Shown here: positions 1 to 8,677 of the stretch, one piece after another | How positions within the stretch are numbered: the first letter of the stretch is position 1 | Layout: the number at the start of each line of letters is the position of its first letter | Assembly: GCF_004367745.1 (NCBI RefSeq) | Contig: NZ_CP037993.1 | Span: forward strand, 4,712,001 to 4,776,000 | Direction of reading: 5' to 3' | DNA length: 64,000 nucleotides | DNA from: Herbaspirillum huttiense | GTDB lineage: Bacteria > Pseudomonadota > Gammaproteobacteria > Burkholderiales > Burkholderiaceae_D | Program-made: the position numbers and the translations under genes | The notes under the pieces: generated by a model | Seen by the model: only the letters and a program-made list of their open reading frames with translations | Told to the model about the DNA's origin: nothing | Databases searched by the model: none

Positions 1-1731
1 GGCCTGGTTGCCCTGGGCATTGTCCTGCCCGCGACCGTTGTACAGCGTGCCGATGACCACCGGACGGTCGATGTCGCCTTCGATGAAGTCGATCAGGACT
101 TCCTGCCCCACGCGCGGCACCGCCTGGCCACCCCAATTGGCGCCCGCCGTCGGCGCAATACCCGCCAGCACCCGAACCCAGGTGCCAGATTGTTCATTGG
201 CTGGCGCGCCAACGTGACCTTCCGGTGCCGGAGAACTCAAGCCGCTGTGGCTGCGCTCGCCGCGCTGCCAATGGAATTGCACACGGACCCGGTTATCGCG
301 GTCAGTGTGGACCGCTTGTCCCTGCGCGCCGACCACCACCGCCGTCTGCTGGCCGCTCGCCACCGGTTTGGGATGCAGACGCTTGCCCTCAGCATCCGTC
401 AGCAGGGGACGATACGGAATCTTGTTGCGAATCGCCTCGAAACGATTGCGGTAAACCGGCCGCGCATCGCCGCGCGCAGGCTGCAAGGCGGCATCGAGCA
501 GACTCCCCGCAGCCGCACCCTCGTCCAGTGCGGCTTCGCCCAGCAGACGCATCGCCTCCGCCTTGAGATCCGCGTTCAGATTGTTATGGGCCTGGTGAAC
601 CACCCGCAGTAGCGCGAACTGGTCATCCGCACCGCCGATATGGTCGTAGTGACCAGTGAGGGTAAAGCTGGTCGCGGGCCTGAGACTGCGCACCGTGCCC
701 GTGCCGGTGAAGATTTCATTGCGCGCCTCGATGGCCTGCATCTGATTGCGCGCCTGGCGTTCGGCCTGCGCACGGTTCTCGTTGGCGTAGACGCCGGGCG
801 CATCGCGCAGGGTCAATACCAGACCGCCCGGTGTTTCGCCCTGGCTGCCGTGGGCATCATCGCCACCGGTACTGCTCATGCTGCTGGCCTCCCGTACTGC
901 GGCCTGGCGGTAGTCCCAGGTAAGGATCTCCACCGCATTGCTCTGCCAGCGGCGCACGCTGCGCCAGCGGTCAATACTGTCCTGCGACATCACCGCTCCC
1001 GGCTGGCTGAAGGCGATCCGGTCACGTGCATTGGGCTTGAAGCTGCCGTTGTGGTCAGCGATGACCACAGTGTGCGTTCCCAGGCTGGCGCTGCTCGGGT
1101 CGCCGGTGTGCTCGATGTAGTAGAACAGGCCTTCCTCGGCCAGCAGGCGTTCGACGAAAGCGAGATCGGGCTCCTGGTACTGCGTCGCCAGACTGCGCCT
1201 GGGGTAGACCGAGGCATCCTGCAAGTCCAGTCGCCAGGCGGGCTGCAGCTTGCCTTGTCCCTGGTAGTCACGGAAGACGGATTCGATGATGTCCGGCACC
1301 GTCATGTCCTGAAATACTGCACTGTCGCGCCGATGCCGCAGGAAGGCCAGCCACGGCTCAATGGTCAGCACGTAACGCGCCATGCCGCCATTCGCGCCTT
1401 CCATCCGGCAGTCGGTGACGTGGCCATGGAAGGCGCGCGGCGCACCATCGGTATCCAGCTCAACCAGCACCGGCTGCCCCAGCAGCTTGCGCAGGGAAAT
1501 GCCGGCGTTCAGGCTGAGGCAGGAGAGCTGCAGGCGATAACCGGCGATGTCCGCCTTGCCATCCATCGCACCACGCTCATCCTGGAACGCACTGATCTGC
1601 TCGACGGCCTGCAATTTCTCGGCCATCAGCGTCTCCGCGCCCAGCTCCGCTCCTGCGGCCATGTACAGCCGCATCACCCGCGTGGATTGATTCCACGCCC
1701 CCGCCAGGGCGGCGATGGCCGAGGCAATCAT
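1..1731 (-). CDS. vgrG: VgrG, T6SS tip (spike) protein, partial
   Basis: The frame is open from an ATG at 1731 to the left edge, so only the N-terminal 577 residues are present. VgrG trimerises into the T6SS spike that sits on the Hcp tube and carries effectors. The N-terminal gp27-like part includes the blocks FRDY, ATQYQEPDLAFVERLLAEEGL and later VRVQFHWQRG. The gp5/OB-fold signature GTWVRVL, NWGG, PRVGQEVLIDFIEGDIDRPVV lies near residues 510-565. A GGGGC ribosome-binding site precedes the ATG. The gene follows clpV by about 100 bp on the same strand. The C-terminus, where an effector domain or adaptor-binding tail could lie, is outside the window. Confidence 0.95.
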   Translation of the reverse strand, partial: MIASAIAALAGAWNQSTRVMRLYMAAGAELGAETLMAEKLQAVEQISAFQDERGAMDGKADIAGYRLQLSCLSLNAGISLRKLLGQPVLVELDTDGAPRAFHGHVTDCRMEGANGGMARYVLTIEPWLAFLRHRRDSAVFQDMTVPDIIESVFRDYQGQGKLQPAWRLDLQDASVYPRRSLATQYQEPDLAFVERLLAEEGLFYYIEHTGDPSSASLGTHTVVIADHNGSFKPNARDRIAFSQPGAVMSQDSIDRWRSVRRWQSNAVEILTWDYRQAAVREASSMSSTGGDDAHGSQGETPGGLVLTLRDAPGVYANENRAQAERQARNQMQAIEARNEIFTGTGTVRSLRPATSFTLTGHYDHIGGADDQFALLRVVHQAHNNLNADLKAEAMRLLGEAALDEGAAAGSLLDAALQPARGDARPVYRNRFEAIRNKIPYRPLLTDAEGKRLHPKPVASGQQTAVVVGAQGQAVHTDRDNRVRVQFHWQRGERSHSGLSSPAPEGHVGAPANEQSGTWVRVLAGIAPTAGANWGGQAVPRVGQEVLIDFIEGDIDRPVVIGTLYNGRGQDNAQGNQA

Positions 1732-1827
1732 GATTGCCCCGCCGTTGATCGGACAAGCTCAGCAGCAGGCGCTGCCGGGTGAAAGAGTGGAGAGGAACAC
1801 GTCATGATCTTGACCGCTTCGTGAAGA

Positions 1828-4503
1828 TTACTGGATGGTGTACTTGAAATCGCCCTTCTTGCTGGCCGAGACCTTGATGCGGCTGATGCCCTGCCCTTCG
1901 GCCATGCGCGCCAATACGCTTTCGGCGATCTCCGGCAAGAGGCTGCCGTTGAGGATGTTGTCCACATTGCGCGCGCCGGAATCAACCTCGGTGCAGCGCG
2001 CGAGCACGGCTTCGACCAGCGCCTTGTCGTAGCTGAACTCGGCCTTGTGGTTGCCGGCGATCCGCTTGGCGATGCGCGCCAGCTTGAGATGAATGATCTC
2101 GACCAGCACCTCGTCGGCAATCGGGTAATACGGGATGACCTTGAGACGCCCCAGGAAAGCCGGCTTGAAGGCCTTGACCAGCTGGGGCCGGATCAGCGCA
2201 TCGAGCTCATCCGGGGTGGGCAACTCTTCCGCAGTCTTGTTCAGGCACGCCTGCATCATCTGCGAGGAAGCGACATTGCTGGTGAGGATGATGATGGTGT
2301 TCTTGAAGTCGATTTCGCGGCCTTCGCCATCGTCCATCACACCCTTGTCGAAAACCTGGAAGAACAATTCCAGCACATCCGGGTGCGCCTTCTCCACCTC
2401 GTCGAGCAGCACCACGCTATACGGATTGCGCCGCACCGCCTCCGTCAGTACGCCGCCCTCGCCATAGCCGACATAACCCGGCGGCGAGCCCTTGAGGCCG
2501 GAGACGGTATGGGCTTCCTGGTATTCGCTCATGTTGATGGTGATCAGCTTGCGCTCGCCGCCATACAGCACGTCGGCCAGTGCCAGCGCAGTCTCGGTCT
2601 TGCCGACGCCGGACGGTCCGACGAACAGGAACACGCCCTTGGGCTTGCCCGGATCATCCAGATTGGCGCGCGAGGTACGTACGCGTTGCGCGACAGCAGA
2701 GGTCGCCTGCGGCTGCCCGAGCACGCGCTCGCGCAGCAAGGCGTCCAGGCCCAGCACGGTCTTGATCTCATCCTTGACCATCTTGCCCAGCGGGATGCCG
2801 GTCCAGCCGGCCACAATCTCGGCCACCACATGGCCATCCACCTGGACCGGCACCATCGGGGTCTCGCCCTGATGCTGCTTCAACTCATCCAGCAACTGCT
2901 TCAGTTCGGCGCGCGCAGCATCGGCATCACCTGTGTTGCTACCTTCCTTGTTGGCGTCTTCCAGCGCGGCACGCGTCTGCTGGATGCGCTCATTCAAGCC
3001 ACGCTCCTGCTCCCAGCGGGTCTGCAGATCGGCCTGTTCAGCCAGGGCCGCGGCGTGTTGTGCCTGCAATTCGGCCAATCGTGCCTGATGCTCGGAGCCG
3101 CTGGCGCTCTCGCGCCGCAGTGCGCCGATCTCGGCATCCAGACGCTCGATGCGCCGCGTGACGCCTTCCAGCAGCGCCGGCGTGGCATTCTGTCCCAGCG
3201 CCACCTTGGCGCAGGCAGTATCGAGCACGCTGATGGCCTTGTCCGGCAGCTGGCGGCCGCTGATGTAGCGATGCGACAGGCGCACGGCTTCGGTGATCGC
3301 TTCGTCATACACGCGCACGCCAAAGTGCTTTTCCATGAGCGGGGCCATTGCCCGCAGCATGGCGCATGCCACTTCCTCGGTCGGCTCCTCGACCTTGATG
3401 ACCTGGAAGCGGCGGGCCAACGCGGCATCCTTCTCAAAATACTTCTTGTATTCGCTCCAGGTCGTTGCGGCGATGGTGCGCAACTCGCCACGTGCCAGGG
3501 CCGGCTTGAGGAGGTTGGCGGCGTCGTTCTGTCCGGCCTGGCCACCGGCACCGATCATGGTGTGCGCCTCGTCGATGAAGAGAATGATGGGATGCGGACT
3601 CTTCTTGACCTCGTCGATCACGTTCTTGAGGCGATTCTCGAACTCGCCCTTGACGCTGGCACCGGCCTGCAGCAGGCCCATGTCCAGCGTATGGATCTCC
3701 ACGCCTTGCAAGGGCTGCGGCACATCGCCTTGGGCGATGCGCAGGGCCAGGCCCTCCACCACGGCGGTCTTGCCCACGCCGGCCTCACCGGTCAGGATGG
3801 GATTGTTCTGGCGGCGGCGCAGCAGGATGTCGACCGCCTGGCGGATCTCGGCATCGCGTCCGATGACCGGGTCGATCTTGCCGTCACGGGCGCGCTGGGT
3901 CAGCTGGGTGGTGTACTGGTCCAGCGCCGGGGTCTTGCTGGCAGCGCGCTGTTGCAGTTCGCCCACGGGATCGCCGCCTGCGCTGTCCTCTTCAGCCGGC
4001 TTGCCGCCGGCATCTGCCATCGCGGGCGCTTCCACCGAACCTTCGGTGAGCTTGTGCAGGTCATGCTTGAGTTCGTCGACCTTGAATTTGGCAAACAGCT
4101 TGGAACCGCGATAGGCCAGTTGCGACAGCTCGCTCTGGGTCAGCAGCGCCAGCAGCAGGTGGCCGCTGCGGATGGCGGGATTGCCGCTGTCCAGCGAAGC
4201 GATCAGCCAGCCATGTTCGAACAAGGTTTGCAAGTGAGGAGACAGCACCGGGGTCCGGGTATTGCCGTTCTTGAAGGTGCCGATTTCGCGTTCGAGATCA
4301 GCCTGCAGACTGTCGAGACTGATGCCGCTACGTCGCGCGATCAGGCAAAAATCGGACTGCGGCTGCTCCAGCAGGGCCAGGAACAGGTGTTCCAGGTCCA
4401 CTTCATACTGGCCGCGCGACATGCACAGCGTGGCTGCGCGTTCCGTGGCCAGGCGCGCGGACTCGTTGAGTTTGCTGATCAGGGATTTCAGGTTGATGCC
4501 CAT
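1828..4503 (-). CDS. clpV: ClpV (TssH), T6SS sheath-recycling AAA+ ATPase
   Basis: 891 residues, the usual ClpV length. It disassembles contracted TssB/TssC sheath in the cytoplasm so that subunits can be reused. Order of parts: a Clp N-domain (about 1-150), first AAA+ module with Walker A GEAGVGKT near residue 240 and Walker B ILFIDEAH, a middle coiled-coil region (about 420-510), then a second AAA+ module with GPSGVGKT near residue 630 and VVLLDEVEKAH. The N-domain opening MGINLKSLISKLNESAR is typical of ClpV rather than ClpB. It lies 72 bp after tssG in the same leftward series. Confidence 0.97.
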   Translation of the reverse strand: MGINLKSLISKLNESARLATERAATLCMSRGQYEVDLEHLFLALLEQPQSDFCLIARRSGISLDSLQADLEREIGTFKNGNTRTPVLSPHLQTLFEHGWLIASLDSGNPAIRSGHLLLALLTQSELSQLAYRGSKLFAKFKVDELKHDLHKLTEGSVEAPAMADAGGKPAEEDSAGGDPVGELQQRAASKTPALDQYTTQLTQRARDGKIDPVIGRDAEIRQAVDILLRRRQNNPILTGEAGVGKTAVVEGLALRIAQGDVPQPLQGVEIHTLDMGLLQAGASVKGEFENRLKNVIDEVKKSPHPIILFIDEAHTMIGAGGQAGQNDAANLLKPALARGELRTIAATTWSEYKKYFEKDAALARRFQVIKVEEPTEEVACAMLRAMAPLMEKHFGVRVYDEAITEAVRLSHRYISGRQLPDKAISVLDTACAKVALGQNATPALLEGVTRRIERLDAEIGALRRESASGSEHQARLAELQAQHAAALAEQADLQTRWEQERGLNERIQQTRAALEDANKEGSNTGDADAARAELKQLLDELKQHQGETPMVPVQVDGHVVAEIVAGWTGIPLGKMVKDEIKTVLGLDALLRERVLGQPQATSAVAQRVRTSRANLDDPGKPKGVFLFVGPSGVGKTETALALADVLYGGERKLITINMSEYQEAHTVSGLKGSPPGYVGYGEGGVLTEAVRRNPYSVVLLDEVEKAHPDVLELFFQVFDKGVMDDGEGREIDFKNTIIILTSNVASSQMMQACLNKTAEELPTPDELDALIRPQLVKAFKPAFLGRLKVIPYYPIADEVLVEIIHLKLARIAKRIAGNHKAEFSYDKALVEAVLARCTEVDSGARNVDNILNGSLLPEIAESVLARMAEGQGISRIKVSASKKGDFKYTIQ

Positions 4504-4575
4504 GCTGCGTTTCCTTCCTGCTTTGAGTGGCGACAGCCTTGGCGGCCATCTTGGTTTTTGTGGTTTTCTTTCACA

Positions 4576-5664
4576 TCACTGAACGGCAATTTCGTAGCGG
4601 ATATCGGCGCGGTCCCTTGTTTCGGGCGCGGTGGCGATGAAGGTGTCCCATCCCAGGCGTCCTCCTTCATTTGTGCCCGCAAGCGCCATCCCGCGGACAT
4701 CCTGCGCACGCAGCACCAGCTGCACTTCATATTCGAGCGTCGATCCGGTGAACATGCCCAACATGCGCGCCAAGGCCAGGCAGGCCTTTTTCCCCGGCAG
4801 GAACTGCTCGAAATCCTTCATCGCCAGCGGGCCGATGCGCAGACGCATGCGCAGGTCGCGCTGCCAGACCCGCTCGCCGGCCATGGCCGTGCCCAGCGCC
4901 GAATTGGTCGAACCCAGCATGGTCTGGTGTTCGCGCGGCACCTTGTACCAGTAGCCGACGAACTGCTCGATCTGCAACGGCACCGAGAAATACTCGCCCA
5001 ATACCTTCTGCATGTAGGGTGCCGAGGCGGGACGGTGACGGAAGGCCCCCGCGAAGTGCGCCAGGGATTCGTCGCGGACACCGTTGCCCTCGATATCCTG
5101 CAGGCGCTCGCGCAATGAACGGAAACCGAGCCCGGACAAGGACAACAGCAACGGCAGGAAGGTATCGCGGCGGCCGGCTTCGTATTGAAAGGCCAGCCGG
5201 TACTTGCTCCACGCCTGATAGAACAGGGCGAGCGAACGCGTGGAAAAGGCATCCAGGAAAGCACGCGGACCTTCATCTCGCTGCTCGATCTGGTGACGGG
5301 CGATGCGCTCGGTGTAATGCGCAGGAAGCGAACCGCTGCCGCCCAGGAAGCCCATGAAGGTCGGCGTCAGCCGCACATACTTCATCTGCCCGCTGCGCAG
5401 CGCCTCTGCCATGTCAGCGACGGAGACAGTCTCGTCTTCGCGCGGCGGATAGGTCTCAATCCCCTCGATTTCGCTGGCAGGAAAGCCGAGTACGGTGCGA
5501 TTGGCAAAGCGCAGGAAATCACTGACCGCACGTTCATGCGGAACTCCGTTGCGCTTGAACCAGAGTTCAATCATGCGCACGGCCTGGAAAAACTGGAAGC
5601 GGTGAGGAGCGGCGAACAGCCGCTCGATCACGCTAGGCTCAAATCTCCGCTGCGTGGCCTGCAT
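4576..5664 (-). CDS. tssG: TssG, T6SS baseplate subunit
   Basis: 362 residues, matching the TssG/ImpH family. TssG joins TssF, TssE and TssK in the wedge of the cytoplasmic T6SS baseplate. The sequence begins ERLFAAPHRFQFFQAVRMIE and contains the family-like block LTPTFMGFLGGSGSLPAHYTE around residues 100-120. The start ATG lies inside the 3' end of tssF, a 37-bp overlap that suggests translational coupling. No signal peptide or membrane segment is visible, as expected for a cytoplasmic subunit. Confidence 0.95.
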   Translation of the reverse strand: MQATQRRFEPSVIERLFAAPHRFQFFQAVRMIELWFKRNGVPHERAVSDFLRFANRTVLGFPASEIEGIETYPPREDETVSVADMAEALRSGQMKYVRLTPTFMGFLGGSGSLPAHYTERIARHQIEQRDEGPRAFLDAFSTRSLALFYQAWSKYRLAFQYEAGRRDTFLPLLLSLSGLGFRSLRERLQDIEGNGVRDESLAHFAGAFRHRPASAPYMQKVLGEYFSVPLQIEQFVGYWYKVPREHQTMLGSTNSALGTAMAGERVWQRDLRMRLRIGPLAMKDFEQFLPGKKACLALARMLGMFTGSTLEYEVQLVLRAQDVRGMALAGTNEGGRLGWDTFIATAPETRDRADIRYEIAVQ

Positions 5665-7472
5665 TTGAGCAGTTCCTCCCCGGTTCTTTTGGATATCACG
5701 GTCAACTGCGAAAAGCTGTTGGCGTGGACGTACAAACCCATGAAGCGATCGATCACGCCGGCGAAGGCGTGCAATCCGCTGCCGACGAAACCTTCTTCAT
5801 CCACGGTCAGCTTGACCTCGATGCCGCGCACCAGGCTGGCGAACGGATTGCCCGGCAACCATGCGGTGGTGGCTTTGTGATCGATGGCGGCGATGGCACT
5901 GATCTGGCGTTGCGAAATGGGTGAATTGGATTGGTCGTAAAGCGTGAGCATCTCCTGGAAGGCTTCCAGTCCGCCCCGCATGAGCGAGAGGTGATTCAGC
6001 GAGAGATGCGAGATCAAACGCCATTGCGCGCCGCGTCCGCGCTCGAAGCGCGACGGCAGCGTCGGCTTGCGCAACAAGGCGGCGGTGCGGATCACGCCGC
6101 CACCTTCCAGACTCAAGTCTCCGCCCGGCAGGCCGTAGGTCAGCAAGGCAGGCAGGTCGCGGTTGGTGCAGGTCAGCTCGATGCTCAGGGTATCGGTCTC
6201 GACCTTGGCCGGATCGAAATCGATATCGACGATCGAGATCTCCGTTTCATATCCGGGGCTCTTCAGGGCGACCAATTCGTCACGGCGCATGGCCCAGTAG
6301 TGACCATCACTCTCGGGAGCCTGGCCGTGGCGCAGGGAATAGAAGGGGCGGAAACGCGTGATCGATTCGCCTTGCGGCGTCTGGCGCACCAGCTGGACCG
6401 AATCAATCGAGTAGACCTCGTAACCGAAGGCACGACGCCCGTCGGGCAGGACCGGATACGAGGCGCCCGCATGCGTCAGGCGGATCGGATCGCCCCGCTG
6501 GCTGAACAGGTTGATGACCGGTGTGCAGCCCAGCAGCAGATTGGCCGCGCTGACGCCGCCGAGCTGGCGGGCGATGTGCGAATCGGCGCGCAAGCCGGAC
6601 AGGCCCAGGTGCAAGGTGAAGCTTTTGGTCCCGGCCGGCAGGACGGCGAGAATGGCCGACAGATCGATGTCGAAGAAATTGAATTTCTCGGGGAAGGCAA
6701 AATACTCGGTCAGCAAGCGATAAGCCGGATGCGATTGCGACGGGAAGTCGATCAGCGCGTCCTCTTCAGCGAACCCCACCTCGGCCAGCGGGACCTTGCG
6801 CAGCCCGGTCCAGCGGCCGCTGCGCGGCAGCTCGACCCAGGCAGCCGTGCTGCGCATGAAGAGGCTGTCACGCAGGGCGGCGCAGAACGAGGCCTCGCCA
6901 TCAATGAAGACGCGCAGCGAGGCCAGGCCCAGCTTGGACAAGGTCACCTGCTCGGTGGTGGTCTCGATGGTGATGGACAGGGAGGATGTCACCGAAGTCG
7001 GCAACACTACCGCTTCAGGCGCGTCGATAATGGGAGAAAAGACCGCCTGTGCTAACCGGATGGGCGCGACCGGCACATCGTAAGCGCTCTGGAACCGGCA
7101 GATCACGCCCTTCACCGGCCGCGTGGATAGCGCCGTCCCGCGCGGGATGACGGTGGCGTTGGTCAGCTGCGCAGCCGAGGCTGCTGAGTCCATGCGCGCG
7201 ATCGAGCAGGAGGGGAAAGGTCGCAGGTAATGCGGATAGAGGACCTCGAACAAGGCCTCGGTGAATTCGGGGTAGTCGTCATCAAGCCGCTTGGAGACCC
7301 GCGCGTTGAGCAGCGCATAGGACTGGATCATGCGCTCGATATGTGGGTCCTCGCAGATCTCGCCGGCCATCAACAGGCTGCCTGCGATCTTGGGATAGCG
7401 CTCGGAGAACTCGCGGGAATAGCGCCGCAGGAAGCTCAGCTCGCGCTCGTAATAGGGAAGCAGCTCTTGCAC
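5628..7472 (-). CDS. tssF: TssF, T6SS baseplate subunit
   Basis: 614 residues, the usual length for TssF/ImpG/VasA. The N-terminus MQELLPYYERELSFLRRY followed by FSERYPKIAG is diagnostic for the family. TssF forms the baseplate wedge with TssG and TssE. The start codon is GTG and directly abuts the tssE stop codon. The AGGAGT Shine-Dalgarno lies in the last codons of tssE, so the two genes are almost certainly translationally coupled. The 3' end overlaps tssG. Confidence 0.96.
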   Translation of the reverse strand: MQELLPYYERELSFLRRYSREFSERYPKIAGSLLMAGEICEDPHIERMIQSYALLNARVSKRLDDDYPEFTEALFEVLYPHYLRPFPSCSIARMDSAASAAQLTNATVIPRGTALSTRPVKGVICRFQSAYDVPVAPIRLAQAVFSPIIDAPEAVVLPTSVTSSLSITIETTTEQVTLSKLGLASLRVFIDGEASFCAALRDSLFMRSTAAWVELPRSGRWTGLRKVPLAEVGFAEEDALIDFPSQSHPAYRLLTEYFAFPEKFNFFDIDLSAILAVLPAGTKSFTLHLGLSGLRADSHIARQLGGVSAANLLLGCTPVINLFSQRGDPIRLTHAGASYPVLPDGRRAFGYEVYSIDSVQLVRQTPQGESITRFRPFYSLRHGQAPESDGHYWAMRRDELVALKSPGYETEISIVDIDFDPAKVETDTLSIELTCTNRDLPALLTYGLPGGDLSLEGGGVIRTAALLRKPTLPSRFERGRGAQWRLISHLSLNHLSLMRGGLEAFQEMLTLYDQSNSPISQRQISAIAAIDHKATTAWLPGNPFASLVRGIEVKLTVDEEGFVGSGLHAFAGVIDRFMGLYVHANSFSQLTVISKRTGEELLKCRPRSGDLSLA

Positions 7473-7961
7473 TTAGACTCCTATGCGCGTGGTTCGCGAC
7501 TTGCTGATCGAATATTGCAGGGTGGACGGCTGCAGGACGGCGTCAAAATTGACGGTCTCGCGCGCCGCATTGACCACGAGCAAGGCACTGATGGCGAAAT
7601 TGAGGCGGTTGATCGAACCTTCCTGGATCTCCAGCGTGGCCTTGACGTTGCGCAATCGTGGCTCGTGCCGGGAGATGGCTTCTTCCAGGGAATGGCAGAT
7701 GGCAGTGCGGTCATCCAGGCTGGCCAGGCTCATCCCGGCAAAATCATTGAGACCATAGGCGATGATGGAGGTGCTGCATTCGGGATATTGCTGCAGCAAT
7801 TCCTCGGGCACGACGGAGCGCGTGTTGAGCATCGCTTCCAGATCGCGTGCGACGGCATCCTTGAGTTCTTCTATGGAAAGGCGGCTGACGACAGGGCTGA
7901 AGGAGGAACGCGGTCCATCATTCATCAGCTTGTCAAACAGGCTGGGCGCGAAGCCTTTCAT
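7473..7961 (-). CDS. tssE: TssE, gp25-like T6SS baseplate subunit
   Basis: 162 residues from the ATG at 7961 (protein begins MKGFAPSLFDKL). I prefer this start to one 21 codons upstream because GGGGGAAAG lies just before it and the extra residues do not look like the family. gp25-like features are the central RDLEAMLNTR and YGLNDFAG segments. Genes of this type initiate sheath assembly on the baseplate. It sits between hcp, from which a 190-bp spacer with a hairpin separates it, and tssF, which it abuts. Confidence 0.93.
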   Translation of the reverse strand: MKGFAPSLFDKLMNDGPRSSFSPVVSRLSIEELKDAVARDLEAMLNTRSVVPEELLQQYPECSTSIIAYGLNDFAGMSLASLDDRTAICHSLEEAISRHEPRLRNVKATLEIQEGSINRLNFAISALLVVNAARETVNFDAVLQPSTLQYSISKSRTTRIGV

Positions 7962-8066
7962 ATGCTTTCCCCCGTCTGGTGATCGAATTATCGGGTGGGT
8001 GAATCGACTGGCCTGGCCGACCAATCAACGATCTTGATAGTGAATCACACGGTGTTGAAAGCGGAA

Positions 8067-8088
8067 GTCCGCCGGAAGACCGGCGGAC
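8067..8088 (-). promoter_or_regulatory. Hairpin between hcp and tssE
   Basis: A perfect 9-bp inverted repeat (GTCCGCCGG / CCGGCGGAC) with a 4-nt loop lies in the only sizeable spacer of the leftward operon. There is no U-run after it in the leftward transcript. It may therefore protect the hcp mRNA 3' end or cause partial termination rather than act as a full terminator. Either would make hcp transcripts more abundant than tssEFG-clpV transcripts; that part is inference. Confidence 0.6.
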
Positions 8089-8151
8089 GTCATACGCTTC
8101 ATGAATGGCTGTTCTTTTGCCGACAGCTCATCCGTTCAGTGCAAGGTTGCC

Positions 8152-8643
8152 TCAGATGACCTTGTTGGTCGACAGATCCCAACCGCCCGAGGTATTGCCG
8201 GCGGTCCCGCCATCCTTCTTCTGCTGGGTGTACTTCCACTTGACGGTGGAGTACTTCAGGCCGACCACTTCGTTCAGGATCTCGCCCGACTCGATGGAGG
8301 GAGCGACGCTGCTGATCATGACGTTGGTCAGTTCGATTTCGAAATAGCGGACGCGCTCGCCCTTGCCATCGGCGCGCATGAATTCGAACTTGGCCTTCGG
8401 GATGGTCTTGCCGGAGGAAGAGTTTTGCAGCAGCAGCGGCGAAGCCAGGTCAGCCACCTTGGTGAACACGATGTCCTTGTGCTCGCAGCGCTCGGCGGTG
8501 TGGCCACCACCGGTCGATGCGGTTGCCGATTTCGGCTGCAGGACTTCCCAGTCAACGGTCTTGCACTCGATCCAATCCTTGTGCAGGTCATCAGTGGATT
8601 CACCCTTGATGCCGTCGATTTGCAGATAGACGTCAATTGCCAT
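8152..8643 (-). CDS. hcp: Hcp (TssD), T6SS inner tube protein
   Basis: 163 residues with the typical Hcp opening MAIDVYLQIDGIKGESTD. Later hallmarks include HKDIVFTKVAD and the GERVRYFEIELTNVMISS strand pair. Hcp hexamers stack into the expelled tube and can carry small effectors in their lumen. The gene follows tssC after 34 bp and is followed by a hairpin at 8067-8088. Confidence 0.97.
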   Translation of the reverse strand: MAIDVYLQIDGIKGESTDDLHKDWIECKTVDWEVLQPKSATASTGGGHTAERCEHKDIVFTKVADLASPLLLQNSSSGKTIPKAKFEFMRADGKGERVRYFEIELTNVMISSVAPSIESGEILNEVVGLKYSTVKWKYTQQKKDGGTAGNTSGGWDLSTNKVI

Positions 8644-8677
8644 AACTTATCCTGTAAACATGAGGGAGGAAAAATAG

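Noticed and set aside
2047..5118. A 1023-codon plus-strand open frame
   Set aside because: It is antisense to clpV and tssG, which are certain. High GC leaves long open frames opposite real genes, and the product has no recognisable domain.
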